57,184 nt of DNA from Deltaproteobacteria bacterium (GCA_016183235.1 JACPFA010000041.1:1-57184); one strand, 5' to 3'. Positions 46,154 to 55,321 are shown, numbered from the stretch's first letter. Notes: a model not told the origin generated them from the sequence alone. Numbers and translations: made by a program.

Positions 46154-48766
46154 TCAATCCAAGCCGCCAGAAATAATTTTTAGTTGGGGGGAGGGGGCCT
46201 CGGAGAGGCCTAGGCATTTTTCTAAAAGATTGAGGTATTCTTCACCTAAAGCATGGTTTTGGGGGGCGGGAGAATAAATAGATTTTTTCTGGGATTTTTT
46301 TAAGAGGCCTAAATTAATATAAAAATGCAGGGCATTTTTAATGGTGAATTGGCACAGGCTTTCTTGATGGCGAATAAAACCCCGCAAACAGTGAGTTTCG
46401 CCGCTTTGGAGGATTTTGGCCAACAAAACCTTTTCTTCTATTTCAGGCAAAGCATTTTTCAGTAAGGTCTTTAGAGTTAACCAGTAGGTTTCATAGAACG
46501 GAGTGAGCAACTCGACCAATTCAGTAGCAAGGTTCACGTCTTTACAACTCACTTCACCTTTGGCTACTTCAATCAACCCGATCGTTTGAAGATAGTTCAA
46601 GGTGTCTTCGTAAGAGGAAGGCAAAAATTCCAACTCAAATAGTTTGCCCAAGATATGAAATTGATTTTGGATCGATTCAATAAGATGATTTTGCGCGAGT
46701 GAATAGGCCTTGAAGAAAAGGGCAAAATCAACCCAGCAATGAATGCCATTATTTTTGAAATAATTGAGCCGGGGGCGATTAAAGGCATCAAGGGTATAAA
46801 ATTTTTCATATTCATCTTGGTGCTCTTGAACAAGGCCTTCTTTGACAAACTTGTTTAAGGCCTCGGTGAGCGAGCGGCGTGGGTTGTTTTTGAGAGAATC
46901 TGCAAAACGAATCTCTTTCTTTTCAAGCAGTTTTAAGAAAATCATAGCACTTTCTAAAGTCTTTTCTAAAGTTTTAGAACGTGAGGGGTTGCTTAGCAAA
47001 GCCATGGCAATTAAGGGAGAAGGGAATAAGGTTGCTATCGAGTTAATCGAACGCATGATTTTTTCTGCAAAAGCAGGAAGCCCGTGTTGTTTTAAAGATA
47101 AAGGCTGCCCAAACTCAACATAGGTTTTGCCATATTTGCGATTGAGAAATTTTCTTATTTTCAAAAGATCAGAAGTTTTTTCGGCATTCTTTTTACGACC
47201 TTTTACTTCATCTAAGTAAGATTTTTCTTCCATGATGCGTTCATAGCCAATCGAAACCGGGATAAAATAAATATCCTCAACCGTTTTTTCTTTAAGACAT
47301 TCGTCATATATGCTGAGCATCCCCAATTTGGGGGGAAAGAGTTTGCCTGAGCGCGACCGGGTGCCTTCAATAAAAAATTCTTGCACACAGCCATAGGCAA
47401 GCAGGGTTTTTAAATAATATTTTAAAGTGATGGGATAAAGCCGGTCATTGCCAAAAGAGCGACGAATGAAAAAGGCACCTGAGCGCCTAAAAATTCCACC
47501 CAACGGCCAAATTGAAAGATTAATCCCAGCGCAGATATAAGGCAGTGAAATACCCTGTAGAAGAAAGAGATAGCTTAAAATAATATAATCCATGTGGCTA
47601 CGATGTGCGGGCACCAAAACCACGGGATGATCTTTAATAATTTTTTTAGTACGGCTCAAACCTTCGTGGTCGAGGGTAATGCCGTCGTAGACATTTTTAA
47701 AAATCCAATTGAGCGTAAATTCCCACAGTTCAAAGACCGTTGAATTCATGTCGCCGGCTATTTCGTTTAAATGTTGATTAGCCCTTTTTTCCAATTCGGG
47801 CATGGGGATTTTAAGTTCGGTTGACAATTGAGTTAATTTTTCTTGAAAGCCATCGTCGGTTAAAATTTCTTCGATCACTCGGCGGCGGTGGCGCAATTTG
47901 GGGCCGGTGATGGCCTTGGTTTCTTTGAAAAACAAATGATGCAGGTGGCTGGCCAATGCTTCAGCATCAGCACTTAACCAATTTTTTAAATTGATGGGTT
48001 CGCCAATGCTAGCCACAGCTCGTTTTCGAAAGTTTCTCAAAAAGAAAACGACTTTACGTAACCACCCTGGATTGTGGCGTTCACCAAAGAGAATATCGAT
48101 AAGGTTAGGTTGTTCACCGCCGGGGTGACGATCATAAACAAAATGCAAGGGTACGAGTTGAATGGGTTTGTCTAATTCGGCTTGGGCCGAAAGCAATTGT
48201 TGAAAAAGTGAAAAATCACTTGGCATCTCCCATTCAAAATCGCGAGGCAAATTAAGACAAAAGAGGGGCGCCTCATTTTGGGTTAAGGCCTCTTTTAAAT
48301 CAAACAATTCACGATTAGAAAGCCACTTGTGGTGTTCAAAAAAGAAACGGATTTTTTTGGCTAATACCCCGAGGGCTTCTTGCCATGGCATCCAGTGGAG
48401 CATGCTAATTAAATTATTGTGGCAAGCGAGGCTCAAACCTTTTTTGAGAAAGAGCCGATTGAAATAATTATATTCGGTTTGCCCCCAGTTGCGCATGAGG
48501 TAAACCACCAAACCCTTTTGGCTTGCCTCACGAATATGGTCCAACTCAGATTCTTGAAATCGAATGGAGCTTAAAAGACGCCTAAAAAATAAATTCGCCA
48601 GCCCATTAAACCGGGTCAACATGCGTGAGGTGTCGAGATAGGGGGCGTGGGCTTCCAGCCGGTTGAAAAAATGAGGGAATTTTTTATGCAGTAAAAAATA
48701 GGGAAAACGCAATAGCAGGAGGATGCGGGTCGATAATTCTAGGAATAGGGGCTTTATTTTCGACAT
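46154..48766 (-). CDS. plsB: Glycerol-3-phosphate O-acyltransferase PlsB
   Basis: First acylation step of phospholipid synthesis at the inner membrane. The 870-residue protein has the PlsB acyltransferase blocks: VPAHRSHMDYIILSYLFLLQ (HX4D, about residue 390), FRRSGAFFIRRSFG, QEFFIEGTRSRSGKLFPPKL and the IPVSIGYERIMEE block. The long N-terminal extension (about 300 residues) and C-terminal region typical of PlsB are present. It converges on the large lipoprotein gene, with palindromic element A between their ends. Confidence 0.94.
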   Translation of the reverse strand: MSKIKPLFLELSTRILLLLRFPYFLLHKKFPHFFNRLEAHAPYLDTSRMLTRFNGLANLFFRRLLSSIRFQESELDHIREASQKGLVVYLMRNWGQTEYNYFNRLFLKKGLSLACHNNLISMLHWMPWQEALGVLAKKIRFFFEHHKWLSNRELFDLKEALTQNEAPLFCLNLPRDFEWEMPSDFSLFQQLLSAQAELDKPIQLVPLHFVYDRHPGGEQPNLIDILFGERHNPGWLRKVVFFLRNFRKRAVASIGEPINLKNWLSADAEALASHLHHLFFKETKAITGPKLRHRRRVIEEILTDDGFQEKLTQLSTELKIPMPELEKRANQHLNEIAGDMNSTVFELWEFTLNWIFKNVYDGITLDHEGLSRTKKIIKDHPVVLVPAHRSHMDYIILSYLFLLQGISLPYICAGINLSIWPLGGIFRRSGAFFIRRSFGNDRLYPITLKYYLKTLLAYGCVQEFFIEGTRSRSGKLFPPKLGMLSIYDECLKEKTVEDIYFIPVSIGYERIMEEKSYLDEVKGRKKNAEKTSDLLKIRKFLNRKYGKTYVEFGQPLSLKQHGLPAFAEKIMRSINSIATLFPSPLIAMALLSNPSRSKTLEKTLESAMIFLKLLEKKEIRFADSLKNNPRRSLTEALNKFVKEGLVQEHQDEYEKFYTLDAFNRPRLNYFKNNGIHCWVDFALFFKAYSLAQNHLIESIQNQFHILGKLFELEFLPSSYEDTLNYLQTIGLIEVAKGEVSCKDVNLATELVELLTPFYETYWLTLKTLLKNALPEIEEKVLLAKILQSGETHCLRGFIRHQESLCQFTIKNALHFYINLGLLKKSQKKSIYSPAPQNHALGEEYLNLLEKCLGLSEAPSPQLKIISGGLD

Positions 48767-48807
48767 GGGGCTATTTTAGGGGGAATGACTTGGGAAAGAA
48801 AGGGTTT

Positions 48808-48895
48808 TATGTCATTGCGAGGAGCTTTGCGACGAAGCAATCCCAGTGGTTGGGCAGAAGAGATTGCTTCGGCCGGCTGGCCTCGCAATGACAGT
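48808..48895. repeat. Interspersed palindromic repeat, full inverted pair
   Basis: ATGTCATTGCGAGGAGCTTT, GCGACGAAGCAATCCCAGTG, then AGATTGCTTCGGCCGGCTGG, CCTCGCAATGACAG. Confidence 0.85.
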
Positions 48896-48997
48896 ACAAC
48901 GGCTTTTAGGAGTTGATTAAGTGGGGTTTTTTCTTTTACAATATTAGTGTTGGGTTATGAGGTGGTTCTGGGAATCTTAAAAACTGAAAGGAATTCC

Positions 48998-49513
48998 ATG
49001 GGTTATAAAATAGCGACTTTCTTGAGTTTTCTAACTCTTTGGTTCATGGGTACGACCGCTCAGGCCTTGATGGTGAGCCCCATCACCCCTGAGCAGCGCA
49101 TTGGTTGGGCCAAGTGGGCCTGTTTATTTGAGGTCAAAGAGCAAAAAGCGGGGCCGGATGAATATGGCTATCCGGCTACTTTTTATAACTTACTTTGTTT
49201 GGAATCCATTAAAGGTGCAGCGGTTGGGGAAGTCGTTAAAATAAAAATGTATGGCACCCCCAACGAACGGGGTTCAATGGTGAAAGACCTCCCTGCTGGC
49301 ACAAGGTTCGTAGGCTTTTTAACCGCACCTTCGCGGTTGGGTTTTGTGCAGTTTGTGGGATTATCAGGCAATAGTTTTTTTATGCAAAAGGTGCCAGGTC
49401 AAGTCGAGACCCCAGAATTTCAGGCTTCCCCACAAACCGGGCGTACCATGCCCACCCAGCAACTCATCCAAGAATATCGGGAGCGACTTAAAGCAAAGGA
49501 GTCGAAAGAGTGA
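48998..49513 (+). CDS. Secreted hypothetical protein
   Basis: A 171-residue protein from the ATG at 48998, which has a GAAAGGA ribosome site. Signal peptide: MGYKIATFLSFLTLWFMGTT with AQA cleavage. The mature region has two Cys (WACLFE, NLLCLE), a beta-rich core (FYNLLCLESIKGAAVGEVVK, GTRFVGFL) and a Gln/Arg-rich C-terminus. Not recognised. It overlaps the protease gene start by four bases (GTGA), so the two are translationally coupled and may function together outside the cytoplasm. Confidence 0.65.
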   Translation: MGYKIATFLSFLTLWFMGTTAQALMVSPITPEQRIGWAKWACLFEVKEQKAGPDEYGYPATFYNLLCLESIKGAAVGEVVKIKMYGTPNERGSMVKDLPAGTRFVGFLTAPSRLGFVQFVGLSGNSFFMQKVPGQVETPEFQASPQTGRTMPTQQLIQEYRERLKAKESKE

Positions 49514-50919
49514 AACAATTAACAATAGCATCGCTAGTCGTCGTGATTGGTTTTTTATCGCCTAATCTAGTTAAAGCCGGTGGTTGTATTGGCACCGATA
49601 TTAACGGCACCTGTTTTAAATGGGATACGAGTCAGCCCATTGTGTGGAATCCCGACCCGGGTTGTTTTAAGTGTGGTTTAGGAAATTTTGACAAAGAATT
49701 AGAAGATGCCGAATTACCTGAAGAAAAAAATTCAGGGGGTTCTTGCCAATTAATGAAAGAAGAAGGCGAAGTGAATACCGATATTGATAATGCCACCGCT
49801 CGAGGCATGATTACAGCGGGTTTTCAAAAATGGATGAGCGTGCCGGGTGTTAAACTTACGATTCAAGAAGGGCCTGCCTTACCCGAAGATGCCAATTTGG
49901 CCACTTACACCAGTTATTATGTTCCCGATCCTCAATACAATCCTAACCACCCCTTGATCAAAGGTTGTTACGACAATGATCCCAATACCGCTTGTTATAA
50001 TCCGGTGATCTTTGACCCCAACGGTCTTATCATGCAAGATTTGCTTGGCTTGTGTAATCAATATTCCATTTGGGGACTAGGTGGAATAACGCCTCGGGAT
50101 GGATATAACGATCCCGTTTTGAAAAAAGGTCAATTTGTCATCAACGCGGCTTGTATGGCCTCCTCTACGGTCTTTCCGGGTTGTGAAGCCGGTGGGGGTT
50201 GTGCCCGCATTTTAACCAAGGCCGATATTGAAGCGGTGATGGTCCACGAGTTAGGGCATTTTTTAGGAATGGATCACAGCCAAGTGGCCGCTGAGAGTGT
50301 GTATTTTTGTAATGGGTTTCCCAATGGTTGCACGGATGATCTAAAAGACGACATCCCTACGATGTATGCCAGCCTTGTTCCCAATGGTGGGCAAGAGACC
50401 TTGCATCTTGACGATATGGTGGCCTTTGCAAAAATGTATCCCGACCCCACCCCAGCTAACCAAACCTTTAAGAAGCAGGATTGTACGATCAAGGGGAGTG
50501 CATGGCAGGCCCAGTGGTATTTAAGATGTGCCGAGGTTTTAGCTGTGCCAGTGAGTGGCGCCCTCGGCAGCGAGAGCTATGATTACGCCAATGCGGTCTC
50601 GGTTATTTCAGGGGCTGAAGCCTCTAAGCTCGATGTGAATGATCGCAGCCAGTGGAATTGTAGTAAGGCAGGGGCCGAATGCAGTAAATTTGAAATCAGT
50701 GGCATTAAAGTGGGGCAAAAGTATCGGCTGCAAATTCATCCTATCTACGATTGGGGGATGGCTATTGATCCTTGTTACCCAGCCGTGAATAGTCAAGGTC
50801 AAGTGACGCACAGTGTGCCAAATATTAATCCTAATTTAAATGCCCATGAGTTTACTTGTAATGTCGCGGGGTCGGTGTTGACCGTGCCAGGTGGGAAAGT
50901 TACTACGACTTTGAAGTAA
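49510..50919 (+). CDS. Secreted matrixin-like zinc metalloprotease
   Basis: A 469-residue protein with a signal peptide (MKQLTIASLVVVIGFLSPNL, cleavage near VKA) and the zincin motif HELGHFLGMDH at about residues 246-256, that is HExxHxxGxxH, followed further on by a likely Met-turn (PTMYASL). Many cysteines suggest disulfides. It is probably secreted to the periplasm or surface. GTG start coupled with the upstream gene. The C-terminal domain (about 330-469) is unassigned. Confidence 0.85.
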   Translation: MKQLTIASLVVVIGFLSPNLVKAGGCIGTDINGTCFKWDTSQPIVWNPDPGCFKCGLGNFDKELEDAELPEEKNSGGSCQLMKEEGEVNTDIDNATARGMITAGFQKWMSVPGVKLTIQEGPALPEDANLATYTSYYVPDPQYNPNHPLIKGCYDNDPNTACYNPVIFDPNGLIMQDLLGLCNQYSIWGLGGITPRDGYNDPVLKKGQFVINAACMASSTVFPGCEAGGGCARILTKADIEAVMVHELGHFLGMDHSQVAAESVYFCNGFPNGCTDDLKDDIPTMYASLVPNGGQETLHLDDMVAFAKMYPDPTPANQTFKKQDCTIKGSAWQAQWYLRCAEVLAVPVSGALGSESYDYANAVSVISGAEASKLDVNDRSQWNCSKAGAECSKFEISGIKVGQKYRLQIHPIYDWGMAIDPCYPAVNSQGQVTHSVPNINPNLNAHEFTCNVAGSVLTVPGGKVTTTLK

Positions 50920-50930
50920 ACGTCTATATC

Positions 50931-50994
50931 ATGGATCCCGGGTCAAGCCCGGGATGACGGGATTACGTCATCCCGGGCTTGACCCGGGATCCAT
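50931..50994. repeat. Perfect 29-bp-arm palindromic repeat
   Basis: ATGGATCCCGGGTCAAGCCC (extending to TGACG) and its exact reverse complement, separated by six bases. It could also act as a bidirectional terminator structure between the convergent protease and MBL genes, though no T-run is present. Confidence 0.9.
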
Positions 50995-51006
50995 CTATGA
51001 CATTTA

Positions 51007-51663
51007 TTACCTTGGCCGCATTCTGAATTTTGTAAAATCGTTGAGCGATTCAGCGGCTAATCTTAAATAAGGGTTGGATAACTTTTGTTCTTTCAAACTA
51101 CTGTGGGGAAGGGCCGCGTAGTTGTGGCCTGGCATGATTTGAGTTGCTTCGGGCAACAATAAAATCTTTTGTGTCAGCGTGTAATACATGGCTTCGGGGT
51201 CGCCACCTGGCAAATCACATCGCCCACAACCATCGATAAACAAAGTATCTCCCGTTACCAAGTGATCATTAACCAAAAAACATTGCGAACCAGGGGTGTG
51301 GCCAGGGGTATGAATGAATTGAATATTAAACTGCCCCACTTTAATCGATTCACCATCTTGAGTTGAATGAATATTACTTTTAGGGATGGGGACAAATTGT
51401 TGATCTTGTTTATGGATATAAATCGGGCAATTTTTATAGTTTAATAAATCTTCAATGCCATTGGTATGGTCACGGTGGTGGTGGCTAATCAAGGCGCCTA
51501 CAATCTCTAAATCTTCAGCTTCAGCCGCCTTAATTAAACGATCAACCTCCCAGGCAGGGTCCACCAAGATCACCTGGTGGGTGGCTAAATCCCCCAGAAG
51601 ATAGGCAAAATTCTCCATGGGGCCAACCTCGATTTGTTTCAAATAAAAGCCGCCTTGCGTCAT
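51007..51663 (-). CDS. MBL-fold hydrolase (hydroxyacylglutathione hydrolase-like)
   Basis: A 218-residue glyoxalase II-like enzyme. Metal-binding motifs: SHHHRDHTNG (HxHxDH), HTPGHTPGSQC, and GDTLFIDGCGRCDLPGGDPE with the bridging Asp, then MPGHNY. The C-terminal glutathione-binding domain of classic GloB is absent, as in YcbL-like proteins. Substrate unknown: thioesters or persulfides are possible. GGAAGGG precedes the start. Confidence 0.88.
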   Translation of the reverse strand: MTQGGFYLKQIEVGPMENFAYLLGDLATHQVILVDPAWEVDRLIKAAEAEDLEIVGALISHHHRDHTNGIEDLLNYKNCPIYIHKQDQQFVPIPKSNIHSTQDGESIKVGQFNIQFIHTPGHTPGSQCFLVNDHLVTGDTLFIDGCGRCDLPGGDPEAMYYTLTQKILLLPEATQIMPGHNYAALPHSSLKEQKLSNPYLRLAAESLNDFTKFRMRPR

Positions 51664-51712
51664 AAACAGTAACCCTTCCTATCTTCCCAATTCTTTGTTA
51701 ATATAAAAGGTA

Positions 51713-52213
51713 ATGAACAGCAAGGTCATACAATTTTCGAGGCAGGGTAATTTACAAACCAAGACCAGCGCCTCGTCGTTGGTGAAAGAGGATTATCTTT
51801 ATACCTTAGATATGATCATTAACGATGCTCAAAAAGATCATTATAAAGAACACTGTGTGGTTTGTGAGCCGATGAAACTCATGGGCACCCATCGAGATCG
51901 CGTGATTACTGAGATGGCGGGCACCATGGTAGGGGTATTTTTCGAAGATTTTACCCAATATTGTGAAGATGTTAAAGGCATCGTTTTAGAAAAACTATTG
52001 CGGCGGGATGCGCAGGGTCGGATTTACCCTACGATTCAAGCTCGATTTAACGAACTTATTTTAGAACAATTGGAAGTGGACATTCAAGATTTTGTGGTCG
52101 ACATCGAAAAACACTTGTTGAAATATACGCAATCAAATCTTTCGGCGAAGCGCAAAGAAATGATTGTTAAAAACACACTTAAAATGCTCAAGAAAAATTG
52201 GATCAATTTTTGA
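51713..52213 (+). CDS. Hypothetical cytoplasmic protein
   Basis: A 166-residue charged, helical protein with no signal or membrane segment. A Cys pair (HCVVC) lies near residues 47-51 and the C-terminus is Lys-rich (KRKEMIVKNTLKMLKKNWIN). Not recognised. It stands alone between a minus-strand MBL gene (divergent) and a repeat cluster. Confidence 0.6.
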   Translation: MNSKVIQFSRQGNLQTKTSASSLVKEDYLYTLDMIINDAQKDHYKEHCVVCEPMKLMGTHRDRVITEMAGTMVGVFFEDFTQYCEDVKGIVLEKLLRRDAQGRIYPTIQARFNELILEQLEVDIQDFVVDIEKHLLKYTQSNLSAKRKEMIVKNTLKMLKKNWINF

Positions 52214-52274
52214 AAATAAGCTTTTTGAAGATGTAGGCACTATTATTTTGGAGCCCGTTCAAGCATGATAGACT

Positions 52275-52380
52275 TCTCTGTCATTGCGAGGAGACCCTTC
52301 GCTAGGCCTCAGGGCAGGCTCCGCAATCTCTTTTGTTTAACCGGTGGGATTGCTTCGCCCGTTGGGCTCGCAATGACAAA
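52275..52380. repeat. Interspersed palindromic repeat, full inverted pair
   Basis: TCTGTCATTGCGAGGAGACC, CTTCGCTAGGCCTCAGGGCA, GGATTGCTTCGCCCGTTGGG, CTCGCAATGACA. Confidence 0.85.
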
Positions 52381-52388
52381 GGATTTAC

Positions 52389-52838
52389 ATGGCAGCGCTT
52401 TTTATTTTTCGTGTTACCGCTGGGATTATCTTTCTTGTCTTAGGTATTTTTCGTTTACAATATAGCGGCCCGGAGGCCTTTGGCTTTACCTTATTTCATT
52501 TGGCAAGTCGCGGAGCGCTGGGTTTTTTTCAACCTGTCTTTCAACAATATATATTACCCTATCAAAGAGAAGTTTATTACGTTTTAGTGATTTTATATCT
52601 GCTCTTGGGGGTTTTATTTTTGTTAGGGGCCATGGTTCGTTATGCGGCCTTTTTGTTGTTGGTGTATGGGGCCCTCATGTTGGTGAGTAGTTTTAATTTG
52701 GGTTATTTATATCAAATTATGAGCGTGGCTTGCATGGTTTTAGGGCTGGGGTTTTTAATCAATAACCCAGGCCAGGTATTAGGCTTAGACCAACTCCGCA
52801 TGAAAAAGAAAAAACCTCCCCAATTAGTTACAGAATAA
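52389..52838 (+). CDS. Integral membrane protein (DoxX-like)
   Basis: A 149-residue membrane protein with four hydrophobic helices (starting FIFRVTAGIIFLVLGIFRL, and YYVLVILYLLLGVLFLLGAM in the middle) and a basic, Pro-containing tail (RMKKKKPPQLVTE) in the cytoplasm. The layout resembles DoxX-type proteins but no signature is decisive. The longer frame from 52265 is encoded by a repeat and is rejected. Confidence 0.6.
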   Translation: MAALFIFRVTAGIIFLVLGIFRLQYSGPEAFGFTLFHLASRGALGFFQPVFQQYILPYQREVYYVLVILYLLLGVLFLLGAMVRYAAFLLLVYGALMLVSSFNLGYLYQIMSVACMVLGLGFLINNPGQVLGLDQLRMKKKKPPQLVTE

Positions 52839-52870
52839 TCGCTCATATAATTATACAAATTGCTCACCTA

Positions 52871-53085
52871 AAAAGTTTTACTGAAGGGGGCTAAGGGGGT
52901 TATCGAGAACCCGCACCCGTAAAGCCTACTCGGCCCAAAAAATCTTTTATTTTTAATTGAATTAGAGTATTCCTCTGTCATCCTCTAATTCAAAAAAATA
53001 ATAAGATTTTGTTGGGCCTCCTACGGCTTTACTTCTGTGCTACAGGTTCTCGATAACCCCCTTAGCCCCCTTCAGTAAAACTTTT
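52871..53085. repeat. Long palindromic element B (215 bp)
   Basis: Perfect 41-bp outer arms (52871-52911 and 53045-53085; starts AAAAGTTTTACTGAAGGGGG). The inner stems include GTAAAGCC/GGCTTTAC and GAATTAGAG/CTCTAATTC around the loop TATTCCTCTGTCATC. The core is the same as elements A and C. Confidence 0.93.
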
Positions 53086-53089
53086 CATA

Positions 53090-53111
53090 TTTCTGCAAAT
53101 ATTTGCAGAAA
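53090..53111. repeat. 22-bp perfect palindrome
   Basis: TTTCTGCAAAT followed by its exact inverse ATTTGCAGAAA, sitting in the short gap between elements B and D. Confidence 0.85.
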
Positions 53112-53112
53112 A

Positions 53113-53302
53113 GTCTTTTCGGGGTCATTGTTGTGGTGAAGCCATCGCGGAAGCGGCGGGGCCCCCTATGCGGATTTGCCGGCATGGAAAGCCGAGGCCC
53201 CCGCCTCTGGCGGGGGAACGCGGAAGGATTCCGTGCCGGCAAATCTGCATAAGGGTCGCCGCTGGAGCGCCGGCTTCAACACAACAATGACGCCGAAAAG
53301 AC
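53113..53302. repeat. Long GC-rich palindromic element D (190 bp)
   Basis: The outer arms (starting GTCTTTTCGGGGTCATTGTT) match their inverse with few mismatches; inner arms pair GATTTGCCGGCATGGAA-type sequence, and CCCCCGCC/GGCGGGGG forms the tip. It begins GTCTTTTCG and ends CGAAAAGAC when allowance is made for one base, like element A. No gene overlaps it, and together with element B it fills the 560-bp gap before mqnD. Confidence 0.85.
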
Positions 53303-53402
53303 GTGGCGCTATTTACAGATGAATTGGAAGATTCTTTATGCAAGAGGTCTATGCAAGAGGTCTATTGACGATCTTGCTTGGCCCTGTTAGAGCAAGCCCG
53401 CC

Positions 53403-54248
53403 ATGGTTGAAAAAGAAATTATTCAAATTGCCCATAGCCCCGATAGCGATGATGCCTTCATGTTTTATGCCTTGGCTAATGGTAAAATCGAAACCGACGA
53501 ATTTGAATTTCAACATATCTTAAAAGATATCGAAAGCTTAAACCAAGCGGCTTTTAATCAAGTTTATGAGGTTTCGGCCATTTCATTGCATGCCTTTCCT
53601 AAGGTGGCCAAAAATTATGCCTTGCTAAGTTCAGGGGCCTCGGTGGGTGATAATTATGGCCCCATGGTGGTGGCTAAAACACCCTATGCCCTTGATGCAA
53701 TTGCCGAAAAAACGGTGGCGGTGCCAGGTCTCAATACAACCGCTTTATTAGCCCTAAAAATATTTGAGCCCAATCTTAATTTTATGGTCATGCCTTTTGA
53801 TGAAATCATGCCCGCTATTGAAAGTGGAAAAGTCGATTTGGGTTTGATCATTCACGAAGGGCAATTGACTTATCGGGAAAAGGGTTTTCATTTGATTTTA
53901 GATTTGGGCGTGTGGTGGAAAGCAAAGTTTGGCCTACCCCTACCTTTGGGCGGGAATATTATTCGTAAAGATTTAGGCATTGATAAGATGAAAAAGATCG
54001 CCCAACTCATTTATCAAGGCATTAAATATAGTCTAGAACATCGCGAAGAAGCCTTGGCCTATGCCTTAAGTTTTGCCCGTGGAATGGACCCTAAAACCGC
54101 CGATCAATTTGTGGGCATGTATGTGAACGAGTTGACCCTCGATTATGGAGAGGTAGGGCGAAAAGCGGTGATGAAACTTTATGAAGAGGCGGTGGGTAAG
54201 CAAATTTTACCAGAATTACCCAAGGTAGAATTTTTAAGCCCAGACTGA
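53403..54248 (+). CDS. mqnD: Menaquinone biosynthesis protein (MqnD-like)
   Basis: Converts cyclic de-hypoxanthinyl-futalosine to 1,4-dihydroxy-6-naphthoate in the futalosine menaquinone pathway. The 281-residue periplasmic-binding-protein-fold enzyme shows SPDSDDAFMFYALANGKIET, VSAISLHAFPKVAKNYALLS, SGASVGDNYGPMVVAK and KFGLPLPLGGNIIRKDLGID blocks. Some homologues are annotated as ABC substrate-binding proteins, but there is no signal peptide. No other mqn genes are in the window. Confidence 0.85.
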   Translation: MVEKEIIQIAHSPDSDDAFMFYALANGKIETDEFEFQHILKDIESLNQAAFNQVYEVSAISLHAFPKVAKNYALLSSGASVGDNYGPMVVAKTPYALDAIAEKTVAVPGLNTTALLALKIFEPNLNFMVMPFDEIMPAIESGKVDLGLIIHEGQLTYREKGFHLILDLGVWWKAKFGLPLPLGGNIIRKDLGIDKMKKIAQLIYQGIKYSLEHREEALAYALSFARGMDPKTADQFVGMYVNELTLDYGEVGRKAVMKLYEEAVGKQILPELPKVEFLSPD

Positions 54249-54322
54249 TGTCATTGCGAGCGGTGTCATCCCCCGGCTTGACCGGGGGACCCATGATGCC
54301 GAGCGCGGCAATCTCGCTTTGC
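54246..54322. repeat. Composite palindromic repeat
   Basis: TGATGTCATTGCGAGCGGTG, TCATCCCCCGGCTTGACCGG, GGGACCCATGATGCCGAGCG, CGGCAATCTCGC; same architecture as the copies inside nagZ and the DUF692 fusion. Confidence 0.85.
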
Positions 54323-54328
54323 ACAATT

Positions 54329-55321
54329 TCAATCCTGCTTTTTCAACCAGCGCAAAATGGCAGGGAACACCTCTTTTTTAGAATGTAAGCCTAGAACCAA
54401 GTCAATGTGGCCATAGTCAACCCGATGGCCAAACTTTTTTCCAAACACGAGAATCTTTTTATTTTTGCTAGGAAATTGGGCCAAGATTTTTTTGACTTCG
54501 TCGGGATCGGTAAAAGAATCTTGGGTTCCTGCCACCATGAGAATGGGCATGGTGAATTTTTTTAAAGAACCCATATAATCTACTTTCCGATCGGCCGATT
54601 TAAAATGACCGTGCCGAAACCAATCGTGAATTTGCAGTACCAAGGCGGTAGGCACATTTTCTACCCCATATTTTAGTAGTTTTTCCAAAAGCGCAGGGGT
54701 CATGTTTTCTTTTGAAATCACAATTTGCTGGGGATGGTTTAGAATTTGTTCGGTGAATAGCTTCGCTATCTTTGACATGAAACGATAAGGCATGTGGGGT
54801 AGGTATTTAATGATACGGTCTAACTCGAAGGTGTAACGGATATAACCGATTTTTCGGCTGGTGGTAACGGGTGTGGCAATGGTGGTTAAACTTTTGAGAT
54901 CTTTTGGATTGATTTGTTGAATATAAGCATAAGCCATCACCCCACCTAAGCTGTGGCCTATCCAGTGAAATTGTTTTTTCCCAGTCACTTGTCTAATTTT
55001 TTTGGCAACAGCAGGGAGATCTCTTAAAACGTAATCATCAAAATTCCATTGTTGTTGGTGAGCGAGTTTGGTTTTGCTAGCCCCGGCGCCACGGAGGTCA
55101 ACGATCCAGGTGTCAAAACCGGCCTGATGCAGGAATTTTGCCAAATTTAAATCTTCATCAGGAAAGTCAAGATTGAACCGATTACTCGCTAAACCATGAA
55201 CTAAAAGCACCGGATAGCGAGTTTTTTTTAAATCCCCTGGGTAGCGGTAGAGTGATAGAGTCCATTGATCTTGGGTATTTACGGTATGAACGATGGGGTG
55301 GCTCGAGGGGTTTGCCGACAT
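54329..55321 (-). CDS. Alpha/beta hydrolase
   Basis: A 330-residue alpha/beta-hydrolase with the oxyanion region LLVHGLASNRFNLDFPDEDL, the nucleophile elbow GHSLGG (Ser about residue 125), WIVDLRGAGASKT, and VAGTQDSFTDPDEVKKI with the acid. The C-terminal FGHRVDYGHIDLVLG block has the catalytic His, similar to the PhaC-like/acid lipase branch. No signal peptide. The substrate is unclear: a lipid ester or polyhydroxyalkanoate-related role is possible. Confidence 0.85.
   Translation of the reverse strand: MSANPSSHPIVHTVNTQDQWTLSLYRYPGDLKKTRYPVLLVHGLASNRFNLDFPDEDLNLAKFLHQAGFDTWIVDLRGAGASKTKLAHQQQWNFDDYVLRDLPAVAKKIRQVTGKKQFHWIGHSLGGVMAYAYIQQINPKDLKSLTTIATPVTTSRKIGYIRYTFELDRIIKYLPHMPYRFMSKIAKLFTEQILNHPQQIVISKENMTPALLEKLLKYGVENVPTALVLQIHDWFRHGHFKSADRKVDYMGSLKKFTMPILMVAGTQDSFTDPDEVKKILAQFPSKNKKILVFGKKFGHRVDYGHIDLVLGLHSKKEVFPAILRWLKKQD

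Noticed and set aside
52871-53085. Element B as an ordinary Rho-independent terminator
   Set aside because: Stem far too long, AT-rich tip, no T-run immediately after the stem; its recurrence with variable arms argues for a distinct element, although it may still stop transcription.
52871-53302. Retron-like msr/msd locus
   Set aside because: No reverse transcriptase gene is adjacent to any of the palindromic elements.
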